Below the pieces are notes generated by a model. It saw only the letters and a list, made by a program, of their open reading frames with translations, was not told the origin of the DNA and did not search any database. The position numbers and the translations under genes were made by a program. Positions 16,829-24,528 of a DNA stretch of 26,852 nt are shown piece after piece. Every line of letters starts with the position of its first letter. The first letter of the stretch is position 1. The stretch is from Fidelibacterota bacterium. GTDB taxonomy: Bacteria; Marinisomatota; Marinisomatia; Marinisomatales; UBA1611. The stretch covers positions 4,981 through 31,832 of the forward strand of contig PBKF01000045.1 in the NCBI GenBank assembly GCA_002722105.1, written 5' to 3'.

Positions 16829-17368
16829 ATGATAATAAGAGATTTAAACCTTATAATCGTTTTATTATTTCTTGTAGCCTGTAATTTCATTGATAATAGT
16901 AACCATCAAAGCATGAAAACAGTACCATTTGTAGATATCCATCGCTTCATGGGCGATTGGTATGTCATCGCTAACATTCCTACTTTTATTGAAAAGCGCG
17001 CTACCAATGCTGTTGAATCATACCATCTTAATGATAAAGGGGAGGTTGAGACTACCTTTACTTTCTACCAGGATAGTCCAACTGGTAAGAAAAAAGTATA
17101 CAATCCAATTGGATTCATTTTTAATACGGAAACAAATGCGGAATGGAGAATGCAGTTTATCTGGCCGTTCAAGTTAGCGTTCCTCATTATTGATTTAGCT
17201 GATGATTATAGTTACACTGTTGTTGGAGTTCCTAATCGTAAATATGTATGGATCATGGCCCGTGAGTCCAAACTACCTAATGATATTTATGAAAAGATTA
17301 TCAATAGATTAGCGGGAATTGGTTATGATGTATCCAAGGTCCAAAAAATTATGCAGGAGTGGAAATAA
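16829..17368 (+). CDS. blc: Lipocalin lipoprotein (Blc-like)
   Basis: A 179-aa lipoprotein with a hydrophobic signal and lipobox LVAC (Cys18), which would be lipidated and anchored in a membrane. The mature part is a bacterial lipocalin: the first conserved region FMGDWYVIANIPTFIEKRATNAVESY contains the G-x-W motif, and the last region YVWIMARESKLPNDIYEKII matches E. coli Blc and plant temperature-induced lipocalins. Such proteins bind fatty acids or lysophospholipids and protect membranes from oxidation. The position within the lipid-modifying operon (3 nt after the START-like gene, 6 nt before the flavoprotein) supports a lipid-carrier or repair role. Confidence 0.9.
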   Translation: MIIRDLNLIIVLLFLVACNFIDNSNHQSMKTVPFVDIHRFMGDWYVIANIPTFIEKRATNAVESYHLNDKGEVETTFTFYQDSPTGKKKVYNPIGFIFNTETNAEWRMQFIWPFKLAFLIIDLADDYSYTVVGVPNRKYVWIMARESKLPNDIYEKIINRLAGIGYDVSKVQKIMQEWK

Positions 17369-17374
17369 ATCTAG

Positions 17375-18616
17375 GTGAAAATTGCAATTATTGGCACGGG
17401 AATATCAGGTTTGACTGCTGCTTACTTACTTAATCGTAAGCACGAAATAACTGTTTTTGAAAAAAATGATTATGTTGGCGGACATACACATACTCATGCA
17501 ATCAAAACAGATCAGACTACTTATGCTGTGGATTCTGGATTCATTGTTTATAATGAAGTTACCTATCCTAATTTTATTAAACTTTTAGATCAGTTAGGTG
17601 TGAAGCGACAAAAAACGACAATGGGATTTAGTGTTAAATCTGTAAACAAAAATTTTGAATATGCCGGTAATTCTCTGAAGTCTCTTTTCGCCCAGCACTT
17701 GAATTATTTCAGACCTTCATTCTGGATTATGCTACGAGACATTATAAGATTTAACAAAATGGGTAAGGCGGATATGGCAATTCTTTCTGTAGATGTCAAA
17801 CTGGGGGACTATTTAAATGATAATAAATATTCAAAATCATTTATTAACCATTACATTATTCCCATGGGATCTGCAATCTGGTCTACTAAAGCAAATTCAA
17901 TGCTAGATATGCCCGCATTATTTTTCATTCGTTTTTTTAATAACCACGGATTATTGCAGATAAAAAACCGTAGTGGTTGGTGGGTTATTAAAGGCGGTTC
18001 AAAAGAATATGTAAAAAAAATTATAGCAGAATTTGAATCAAAGATTAGATTGAATTCCCCGGTACAGTCTATCAGTCGATCAGAAGATAGTGTAACAATT
18101 CAGACTGCCGATAAAGAAGAAATTTTTGATGCAGTTGTCATTGCCACCCATAGCAATCAAGCATTACAGTTGCTGGAAGATTCTTCTAAAAAGGAAAGGG
18201 AAATTCTTGGTGCATTACCCTATCAATCCAATGACGCACTGCTTCATACTGATTCATCTGTTTTACCAAAGCGAAAACTAGCCTGGGCTAGCTGGAATTA
18301 TAATTTGGATCAGGAACCAAATAAGCCAATGGCCATGACCTACAATATGAATATATTACAGTCTCTAGACGCTGAAGATACCTACTGTGTTACACTGAAT
18401 AACAATGATTTTGTAGATGATAAGAAAGTTTTGAAAACATTACATTATGATCATCCCCTGTTCACCCCGGAAGGGATCAGTGCACAGAAAAGGAAACATG
18501 AAATTAGTGGTTTAAATAATACATTTTATTGCGGTGCCTATTGGCGAAATGGTTTTCATGAAGACGGTGTTGTCAGTGCACTGGAAGTTTGTAGCCATTT
18601 TGGAATCACACTATGA
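17375..18616 (+). CDS. FAD-dependent amine-oxidase-like flavoprotein (NAD(P)-binding Rossmann, light-cluster type)
   Basis: A 413-aa flavoprotein beginning with GTG at 17375, which gives the expected N-terminal beta strand MKIAIIGTGISGLTAAYLL. The dinucleotide-binding motif GxGxSG is at 7-12 with Glu29 for ribose binding and GG at 35-36 (YVGGHTHT). The C-terminus has the flavin-binding phrase FYCGAYWRNGFHEDGVVSALEV. The family is annotated as 'amine oxidase' or 'NAD/FAD-binding protein' and is almost always found next to DUF1365 and a CFA synthase, as here. By analogy with bacterial furan- and methyl-branched fatty-acid pathways it may desaturate or oxidise a methylated acyl chain; this is inference. 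It overlaps DUF1365 by 4 nt (ATGA). Confidence 0.85.
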   Translation: MKIAIIGTGISGLTAAYLLNRKHEITVFEKNDYVGGHTHTHAIKTDQTTYAVDSGFIVYNEVTYPNFIKLLDQLGVKRQKTTMGFSVKSVNKNFEYAGNSLKSLFAQHLNYFRPSFWIMLRDIIRFNKMGKADMAILSVDVKLGDYLNDNKYSKSFINHYIIPMGSAIWSTKANSMLDMPALFFIRFFNNHGLLQIKNRSGWWVIKGGSKEYVKKIIAEFESKIRLNSPVQSISRSEDSVTIQTADKEEIFDAVVIATHSNQALQLLEDSSKKEREILGALPYQSNDALLHTDSSVLPKRKLAWASWNYNLDQEPNKPMAMTYNMNILQSLDAEDTYCVTLNNNDFVDDKKVLKTLHYDHPLFTPEGISAQKRKHEISGLNNTFYCGAYWRNGFHEDGVVSALEVCSHFGITL

Positions 18617-19407
18617 CTCTTTCAAATGCTAATTACATTTACAGCGGTACAATTCGCCATCGGCGTTTTAGTCCGTTTGACCATTTTTTTACTTACCCTA
18701 TTTTTATGGCTTATTTTGATGTTGCCAAAGTAGAAAGTATGCTCAAAAAATCTTGGTTTTGGAATACGAATAAACCGTCCATTGTATCATTCTATAGAAA
18801 GGATTACCACGGTGATAAACAACAAACATTGGATGCTGCTGTACGCTCCACGGTTAAGAAAAAAACTGGAAAAAATCTTAAAGGTCCAATCCGATTACTC
18901 ACCCACTTACGATATTTTGGTCACTGTTTCAACCCTGTAAGTTTTTATTACTGCTTTAATGAAAAGGATACCGATATAGAACTCATTATGGCAGAAGTGA
19001 CAAATACGCCATGGAAGGAAAGGCACGCCTATATGATCTCAGATCGATTGAATAAGCATGAAAATCTTATATCTAATATGAGAAAGGAATTCCACGTTAG
19101 TCCTTTCTGGGGGATGGATCATGATTATGAATGGATGTTTACCCAACCGGGAAAAAATTTACTTGTAAATATGAAAAATTTCAAAGATGGGAACAAAGTT
19201 TTTGATGCTACTTTATCCATGGAACGAAAAGAGATGAACGCAACAAATTTGATGCTTAAGACATTTCGCTATCCATTTATTACAGCGCTGGTAGTTTGGC
19301 GGATACACTGGAATGCAGTGAAGATATGGTTTAAGGGTGCACAGTTTTTTACACATCCAGATAAGATATCGCAGGAACAATTTAAAGGGAAACAGAATGA
19401 GAGTTGA
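18613..19407 (+). CDS. DUF1365 family protein
   Basis: A 264-aa protein with clear DUF1365 features: the opening ANYIYSGTIRHRRFSPFDHFFTYP, the central RLLTHLRYFGHCFNPVSFYYCF and AEVTNTPWKERHAY, and FHVSPFWGMDHDYEW. The conserved His/Arg residues suggest an enzyme or a ligand-binding protein, but no activity has been assigned with certainty. It is nearly always encoded between the flavin amine oxidase and a CFA-type methyltransferase, the same order as here, so a role in acyl-chain modification is likely. It overlaps both neighbours (4 nt upstream, 11 nt downstream), implying strict co-translation. Confidence 0.9.
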   Translation: MTLSNANYIYSGTIRHRRFSPFDHFFTYPIFMAYFDVAKVESMLKKSWFWNTNKPSIVSFYRKDYHGDKQQTLDAAVRSTVKKKTGKNLKGPIRLLTHLRYFGHCFNPVSFYYCFNEKDTDIELIMAEVTNTPWKERHAYMISDRLNKHENLISNMRKEFHVSPFWGMDHDYEWMFTQPGKNLLVNMKNFKDGNKVFDATLSMERKEMNATNLMLKTFRYPFITALVVWRIHWNAVKIWFKGAQFFTHPDKISQEQFKGKQNES

Positions 19408-20656
19408 TATTGCAGCAGGTAGGATAAAGGCAAACAAGAAGGGTAATTATTTATCCGGAATTTTTAAATCAATTATTCTAAAGCGATTTGATAATATTCA
19501 ATTTGGTCATATCCAACTTACCGATGGAGATGAAAGTTACTCCTTCGGTGATTCTGAATCAGAATTAAAAGTTAAAGTGGATATCCTTTCTCCAGAATTT
19601 TATGTCTTATTAGGAAGTGGTGGTTTGATGGGTGCAACTGAAGCCTACACTCTTGGACATTGGAAATCTGATGATTTGGTTGCTTTATTAAGAACATTGT
19701 TTCGTAATAAAAATATGATAGGGCAGTTAGATTCCGGCTGGGCAGTATTAGCAAAGCCATTCAACAAATTTATACATTGGTTACGAAAAAACTCATTGTC
19801 TGGAAGTAAGCAAAATATTCTTGCCCATTATGATTTAAGCAATGAATTCTATCAACTGTGGCTTGATGAAACTATGACCTATTCATGTGGCTTTTTCAAA
19901 GATGAAAATACCACCATGAAAGAAGCATCGATTGAAAAATTAGACCGTATATGCAGGAAACTGGATATTCAATCGGAAGATTCAATTTTGGAGATTGGAA
20001 CCGGCTGGGGTAGTTTTGCCATACATGCTGCCAGTCATTATGGGTGTCGCGTGACAACTACGACTATTTCGGATGCCCAGTATAAAGTGGCAAAGAGTAG
20101 GATTCAAGAAGCTGGCCTGGATAATAAAATTACCTTATTAAAAGATGACTATCGGAACCTTAGGGGGCAGTTTGATAAAATCGTTTCCATCGAAATGATA
20201 GAAGCAGTGGGTCACCAATTTGTACCACAATACCTCCAAAAAGTTGCATCATTGCTCAAAGATGACGGTCTTTTTGCCATGCAGGGTATCACTTATAATG
20301 ACCAAAATTTTGATAAATATAAGAACTCGGTTGATTTTATTAAAAAGTATATCTTTCCAGGTTCATGTCTTATATCTGTTTCCCAAATGACTGAAGCTAT
20401 GAAAAAACATACAGATCTTTCCCTGGCTCATTTAGAAGATATCACATTGCATTATGCTACAACACTGAAAAATTGGCGTACAAAATTTTTAGATGAATTA
20501 GAAGGAGTTAGAGAGTTGGGCTTCTCAAATGAATTCATTAATATGTGGGAATTCTATTTTGTATACTGTGAAGCAGGATTCCGAGAGCGTAATATTGGTG
20601 ACTACCAGTTTATTTTTGCAAAACCAGATTCACAAAATATACAGATAGATTATTGA
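19397..20656 (+). CDS. cfa: Cyclopropane-fatty-acid-synthase family methyltransferase
   Basis: A 419-aa SAM-dependent lipid methyltransferase. ATG 19397 is chosen because it overlaps DUF1365 by 11 nt, follows AAAGGGAA, and gives a normal CFA length; an in-frame ATG at 19337 would add a 20-aa tail with no family support. Motifs are AHYDLSNEFYQLWLDETMTYSCGFF, the SAM-binding LEIGTGWGS at 198-206, SIEMIEAVGHQFVPQYL, FIKKYIFPGSCL and the C-terminal AGFRERNIGDYQFIF. It should transfer a methyl(ene) group to the double bond of phospholipid acyl chains. At the position of the E. coli active-site His (LHTIG) it has Gln296 (MQGIT), also seen in plant-type enzymes. Product could be cyclopropane or a methyl-branched chain. 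Confidence 0.9.
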   Translation: MRVDIAAGRIKANKKGNYLSGIFKSIILKRFDNIQFGHIQLTDGDESYSFGDSESELKVKVDILSPEFYVLLGSGGLMGATEAYTLGHWKSDDLVALLRTLFRNKNMIGQLDSGWAVLAKPFNKFIHWLRKNSLSGSKQNILAHYDLSNEFYQLWLDETMTYSCGFFKDENTTMKEASIEKLDRICRKLDIQSEDSILEIGTGWGSFAIHAASHYGCRVTTTTISDAQYKVAKSRIQEAGLDNKITLLKDDYRNLRGQFDKIVSIEMIEAVGHQFVPQYLQKVASLLKDDGLFAMQGITYNDQNFDKYKNSVDFIKKYIFPGSCLISVSQMTEAMKKHTDLSLAHLEDITLHYATTLKNWRTKFLDELEGVRELGFSNEFINMWEFYFVYCEAGFRERNIGDYQFIFAKPDSQNIQIDY

Positions 20657-20657
20657 T

Positions 20658-21707
20658 ATGATAAAAAAACTTATATCATTTGCCGAAAAAGGAATGCTGC
20701 CTGATTTTTTGATTCGAAAAGGCATTAGAAGTTTAAATCTGAAAAGATTAAGTATTGTAAAAGGTACTGGAGTTAAAAACACAGAAGAATTACATCAAAA
20801 ATGGGTAGATGAACTTAAAGCAAGTCCAATCGCACTGGTTCCCGAAAAAGCAAATGAACAGCATTATGAAGTCCCTCCAGAATTTTTTGAACAGGTTCTT
20901 GGGAAACATTTAAAATACAGTTCCGGATATTGGCCCGTTGGAACTCAATCATTGGACTCATCTGAAACTGCTATGTTAGAGACTACTTTTCAAAGAGCAG
21001 AATTAAAAGATGGTATGCAGATTCTAGAATTAGGTTGTGGCTGGGGGTCTCTAACTTGTTTCATGGCGCAGCAATTACCAAATGCTCAAATTACTGCAGT
21101 TAGCAATTCTAGTGACCAGAGAAAGTTTATTCAAAAGCGCTGTGAAAAAAATGGTTTAACAAATATTGAAGTAATCACTGCGGATATGAACAATTTTAAT
21201 ACGGATAAAATTTTTGACCGTGTTATTTCCGTTGAAATGTTTGAGCACATGCGTAATTATGGTGAACTCTTAAAACGAATCAGTAGCTTTATGGTTGCGG
21301 ATGGAAAAATATTTATCCATATATTTTCTCACAAGACTCTGGCCTATCCATTTGAAGATCATGGACCTGGGGATTGGATGGCAAGAGAATTTTTCAGTGG
21401 TGGTCAAATGCCTTCACACCGTTTATTACTTTATTTTCAGGATCATGTAAAAATTGAGAAAGTTTGGCGATTTTCAGGTAATCATTATTCAAAAACTTCT
21501 CGAGCTTGGTTGAATCAAATGGATAAAAATAAAAAAATAATTTTGGATATTTTTTCAAAAACTTATGGTGATAATAATGCCAAAATGTGGTTCCAGAGAT
21601 GGAGTATTTTCTTCATGGCCTGTGAAGAACTGTTTGGAATGAATGATGGTACGGAATGGGGTGTGTCACATTTTCTATTTATAAATAAAAATCTTATTAG
21701 TGAGTAA
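20658..21707 (+). CDS. Second SAM-dependent methyltransferase, CFA/coclaurine N-methyltransferase-like
   Basis: A 349-aa class I methyltransferase beginning 1 nt after the CFA gene. The family lead-in EQHYEVPPEFFEQVLGKHLKYSSGYW at about 66-91 and motif I LELGCGWGS at 123-131 are CFA-like, as are SVEMFEHMRNYGELLKR and FIHIFSHKTLAYPFEDHG. The C-terminal half (FFSGGQMPSHRLLLYFQDHVKIEKVWRFSGNHYSKT) differs from true CFA synthases and matches the plant coclaurine N-methyltransferase-like branch. Substrate is unknown. Its place beside a CFA synthase, desaturase and DUF1295 suggests a lipid methylation step distinct from the first methyltransferase. It lacks the N-terminal domain of the first protein. 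Confidence 0.85.
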   Translation: MIKKLISFAEKGMLPDFLIRKGIRSLNLKRLSIVKGTGVKNTEELHQKWVDELKASPIALVPEKANEQHYEVPPEFFEQVLGKHLKYSSGYWPVGTQSLDSSETAMLETTFQRAELKDGMQILELGCGWGSLTCFMAQQLPNAQITAVSNSSDQRKFIQKRCEKNGLTNIEVITADMNNFNTDKIFDRVISVEMFEHMRNYGELLKRISSFMVADGKIFIHIFSHKTLAYPFEDHGPGDWMAREFFSGGQMPSHRLLLYFQDHVKIEKVWRFSGNHYSKTSRAWLNQMDKNKKIILDIFSKTYGDNNAKMWFQRWSIFFMACEELFGMNDGTEWGVSHFLFINKNLISE

Positions 21708-21712
21708 TAATA

Positions 21713-22444
21713 ATGGTAATTGTTGTATTCCTTATTAGCCATTGGTATTTATCATTATTTTTCCAAACATTTTTCCTTCATAGATATGCATCTCATAATA
21801 TGTTTAAAATGAATCTTTGGGTTGAAAAAGTTTTCTTTTTACTTACTTTTATTTTTCAGGGGTCATCCTTTCTTCATCCAGCTGCTTATGCTGTTTTGCA
21901 TAGACGTCATCATGAATTTGCAGATACAAAAAAGGATCCTCATTCCCCTCATATAATAAAAAATATTTTTGAATTCCAGAAACGTACATTTATTGTATAT
22001 CGTGATTTAGTTTCTCAATTTCAAAAAAATGAAATAACAGCTCGGAATGTGCCTCGATGGCCGTTTTTAGAGAACCTGGCAGAATCAATGGTCATGCGGG
22101 GCATTTTTATTATTATTTACACTTTAATTTATCTTGTTTATGCACCTTCCCCCTGGTTTTATTTACTGATCCCTGTACACATACTTATGGGCCCTATACA
22201 TGGGTTTATTGTTAATTGGTTTGGCCATTTGTGGGGCTATAGAAATTTCAATGAGCAGAAGGATAATTCTAAAAATACTCTTCCTGTTGATATCTTAATG
22301 ATGGGAGAATTGTATCAAAACAATCACCATAAGTCGCCTCAAGAAAGAAATTTTGCAGTACGCTGGTTCGAAATAGATCTAGGTTATTTATTTTCAGTCT
22401 TACTGTTTAAATTTAATATTATTGAACTAAAGAAGGTGAAATGA
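21713..22444 (+). CDS. Membrane fatty-acid desaturase (acyl desaturase family)
   Basis: A 243-aa di-iron integral-membrane desaturase. Three histidine clusters are present: H-R-Y-A-S-H at 23-28, H-R-R-H-H at 63-67 followed by DPHSPH at 75-80, and QNNHHKSPQ near 200, with WFGHLWGYRNF before it. Helices flank the clusters as in delta-9 acyl-CoA/acyl-lipid desaturases, though the protein is shorter than most. It may create the double bond that the CFA-type methyltransferases use, or desaturate a methylated chain. It lies 5 nt after the second methyltransferase and overlaps DUF1295 by 4 nt. Confidence 0.88.
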   Translation: MVIVVFLISHWYLSLFFQTFFLHRYASHNMFKMNLWVEKVFFLLTFIFQGSSFLHPAAYAVLHRRHHEFADTKKDPHSPHIIKNIFEFQKRTFIVYRDLVSQFQKNEITARNVPRWPFLENLAESMVMRGIFIIIYTLIYLVYAPSPWFYLLIPVHILMGPIHGFIVNWFGHLWGYRNFNEQKDNSKNTLPVDILMMGELYQNNHHKSPQERNFAVRWFEIDLGYLFSVLLFKFNIIELKKVK

Positions 22445-23298
22445 TGATTAATATTTTCAAATCTATGTTTTTATTTATGGTTGCACTTTTATTTGGATAT
22501 GCAGGAGCTCAGGGTGGGCCAAATATTTATGGTTATCCTGGTCTTATGTATATTGCCGCAATTGGATTTTTCATTCATTGGCTAATTTTTATTCCTTCTT
22601 ATCTATTCAAAACTGAAAAGTACTATGATATCACAGGAACATTTGCCTATTTGGTAATGATAGGAATTGCTATTTATAGTGTAGATGAATTGAACTTCCG
22701 TTCACAGGTTGTTGCTATTCTTATTTTAATATGGGCACTGCGTCTTGGACTCTTTTTATTTATTCGAGTGTCTCAGGTTGGCGAAGACAAAAGATTTCAT
22801 GATGTAAAAACTTCCTTTTATAGATTTTTACTTTGGTTCAATATGTCTGCATTGTGGGTGTTTTTAACAACTGCAAATGGCCTTACGCTTATATTAAATA
22901 ATGCTGATTTGAAAAATGATCTTTATTTTATCATTGGCTTAATTATTTGGTTTTTCGGATTTTCTTTTGAAGTATTGGCTGATGAACAAAAGCGGCATTT
23001 TCGAAATAATCATAAAAATAAAGGTCAATTTATTACCACCGGACTCTGGTCTATTTCTCGTCATCCTAATTATTTTGGTGAAATCATGGTTTGGGTTGGA
23101 ATGGCAGTTATATCTTTTCCGGTTTTATCAGGCTGGCAATATGTAACACTCATTTCACCGGTATTCGTAACCACTTTATTAACCAGAGTAAGTGGAATTA
23201 ATTTGCTGGAGGCTAGTTCTGATCAAAAATGGGGCCATTTAGAATCGTATAACGAGTATAAACAAAAAACTCCTGTATTAATACCATTCATAAAATGA
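22441..23298 (+). CDS. DUF1295 / steroid 5-alpha-reductase-like membrane protein
   Basis: A 285-aa multi-pass protein of the DUF1295 family. The C-terminal half carries the family signature: EVLADEQKRHFR, GQFITTGLWSISRHPNYFGEIMVWVG and LLTRVSGINLLE. Relatives include steroid 5-alpha-reductases and isoprenylcysteine carboxyl methyltransferases, so either an NAD(P)H-dependent C=C reduction or a methyl transfer is possible; the HPNYFGE motif alone does not distinguish them. In this operon an activity on the acyl chain or a polyisoprenoid is inferred. ATG 22441 overlaps the desaturase stop by 4 nt; ATG 22444 is an equivalent start. Confidence 0.88.
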   Translation: MMINIFKSMFLFMVALLFGYAGAQGGPNIYGYPGLMYIAAIGFFIHWLIFIPSYLFKTEKYYDITGTFAYLVMIGIAIYSVDELNFRSQVVAILILIWALRLGLFLFIRVSQVGEDKRFHDVKTSFYRFLLWFNMSALWVFLTTANGLTLILNNADLKNDLYFIIGLIIWFFGFSFEVLADEQKRHFRNNHKNKGQFITTGLWSISRHPNYFGEIMVWVGMAVISFPVLSGWQYVTLISPVFVTTLLTRVSGINLLEASSDQKWGHLESYNEYKQKTPVLIPFIK

Positions 23299-23313
23299 AG
23301 AAAGGAATTATTA

Positions 23314-23877
23314 ATGAAGCAGAAAATATTAATGTTATTTTTAGGAATTGGTTCACTTATGGCTATTGAAAACCCTATCTATAAATTAATAGATAAAAGG
23401 GGTAATTTTGAAATTCGAGAATATCAATCTATGATTATCGCGGTTACTCAGGTTAGTTTACCCTATAGGTCAGCACAAAACGAGGGTTTTCGAAGAATCG
23501 CCAATTATATTTTTGGCGGGAATGAGAGCCAAATGGAAATTGCTATGACAGCACCGGTGATTTCTACCGAACTTGATGGGGAAGAGGAAACACACGAAGT
23601 ACTTTTTATAATGCCGAGGGAGCACCAATTTGAAAATCTACCCAGCCCAAATCTTAAAAATGTAAAATTAGAAGAACGAAAATTATCGAAAGTAGCTGCT
23701 ATTACATTTGGGGGTTGGGCCACAGAAGAACGGGTGAAATATTTTCAAGATAGGTTGGAAAAAAGAATGTCAGAACTGGGTTTACAGATTAATGGAAAAT
23801 CAATGGTAGCTCAATATAACTCACCATGGGCACTCCCACCATTTAGAAAAAATGAAATTCTTATCCAAATAGATTAG
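23314..23877 (+). CDS. SOUL family heme-binding protein, exported
   Basis: A 187-aa protein with a signal peptide (MKQKILMLFLGIGSLMA) and a complete SOUL domain: YKLIDKRGNFEIREYQSMIIA, GFRRIANYIFGGNESQMEIAMTAPV, EVLFIMPREHQFENLP and the closing NSPWALPPFRKNEILI. SOUL/p22HBP proteins bind heme or porphyrins in animals and plants. In bacteria the family recurs in photolyase/CFA-linked clusters, which fits a role in dealing with photosensitising tetrapyrroles. AAAGGAATT lies 7 nt before ATG 23314. It is the last gene of the lipid operon; the AT-only hairpin at 23886-23900 is too weak to call a terminator. Confidence 0.9.
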   Translation: MKQKILMLFLGIGSLMAIENPIYKLIDKRGNFEIREYQSMIIAVTQVSLPYRSAQNEGFRRIANYIFGGNESQMEIAMTAPVISTELDGEEETHEVLFIMPREHQFENLPSPNLKNVKLEERKLSKVAAITFGGWATEERVKYFQDRLEKRMSELGLQINGKSMVAQYNSPWALPPFRKNEILIQID

Positions 23878-23984
23878 GAAAAGTATTCAAAATATTTGAA
23901 TTATAAATTGTTATCTATATGATTGCAATTGGACTTGATTCTCATTTAGATAAATTCTAAAAAAAGTTTATTAAATGTATTGTA

Positions 23985-24018
23985 TAACGCTCATAACGCT
24001 CATATATTTTGTTATAAT
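23985..24018 (+). promoter_or_regulatory. Tandem 9-bp repeat plus promoter, site 2 (VOC-photolyase operon)
   Basis: TAACGCTCA is perfectly duplicated at 23985-23993 and 23994-24002, followed by T. Five nt later comes TTGTTATAAT (24009-24018), containing a perfect TATAAT -10 box at 24013-24018. ATG 24043 begins 40 nt after 24003, against 43 at the other two sites. A -35 placed 17 nt before TATAAT falls in the repeat junction and is not TTGACA-like. The gap from the preceding operon is 165 nt. Confidence 0.75.
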
Positions 24019-24042
24019 TAATTTGAAAAAAACAAATATGTT

Positions 24043-24346
24043 ATGAGAAATATTCTTTCAATTATTGATCATGTTTCTATCCAAGTGGAAAATATTTCAA
24101 GTTTACTTGAGTATTACAAAAAGCGTTTTGATTGTGATGTACTTCTCGAAAATCAAATATGTTCCGTCCTGATGTTTAATAATATAAATCTGGACTTAGT
24201 TACATTAGATCAGCATCCTAATTATTTTGCTATTGTGGATAAAAATGCATCCAAAATTCCAATACTATCATGATATAACCGGGTATATTTATACAAAAGA
24301 TCTGGATGTGAACTTTATTGAAATATTAGATAAAAAATCGTATTAA
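24043..24346 (+). pseudogene. VOC-family (glyoxalase-fold) protein, frameshifted within an A4 run
   Basis: The frame from ATG 24043 encodes a VOC start (SIIDHVSIQVENISSLLEYY) and runs through NLDLVTLDQHPNYFAIV, then stops early at TGA 24271-24273 after 76 aa. The +1 frame continues the fold without a gap: QYYHDITGYIYTKDL and NFIEILDKKSY, ending at TAA 24344-24346. Removing one A from the run at 24253-24256 joins both halves into a 100-aa protein with the usual VOC metal-ligand pattern (His10, His58, Glu93). The break is therefore a one-base insertion, a sequencing error or, less likely, a +1 shift site. It is the first gene behind the 9-mer repeat; VOC proteins of this short type bind metals or small ligands, and the role here is unknown. 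Confidence 0.7.
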
Positions 24347-24348
24347 GT

Positions 24349-24528
24349 ATGCCAAAAGTTAATGTTATAAAACACAAAAATTATTGTATCGTATCTGCTT
24401 TCAACGAAGATAAAATAGATCTCGTAGAAGCCGTAGGGTTTTTGCTCAGTGAAGGCTGGAAATTAGCGGGTGGTGTGGCCTCTTCAAGCAGTGTTATTTA
24501 TCAAGCTTTATACCATATAAATGAATAA
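24349..24528 (+). CDS. DUF1737-like small protein
   Basis: A 59-aa protein starting at ATG 24349, 2 nt after the VOC stop, and overlapping the SDR start by 8 nt. The sequence has the DUF1737 pattern: a first strand (KNYCIVSAFN), a helix ending in VGFLLSEGWKLAGGVA, and a terminal YQALYHINE. In the family the motif reads 'V...L.eGW...GG......yyQAm'. Function is unknown; these one-domain proteins probably bind a small ligand or a partner. The exact packing between VOC and SDR genes argues that it is real and co-translated. Confidence 0.78.
   Translation: MPKVNVIKHKNYCIVSAFNEDKIDLVEAVGFLLSEGWKLAGGVASSSSVIYQALYHINE

Noticed and set aside
23886..23900. Hairpin TTCAAA-ATA-TTTGAA after the SOUL gene
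   Set aside because: AT-only 6-bp stem with no following T run; expected by chance in AT-rich sequence and too weak for a terminator.
24043..24273. Intact 76-aa VOC-like gene
   Set aside because: The fold is cut in its last third and the missing strand with the Glu ligand continues in the next frame, so it is annotated as a frameshifted gene to 24346.
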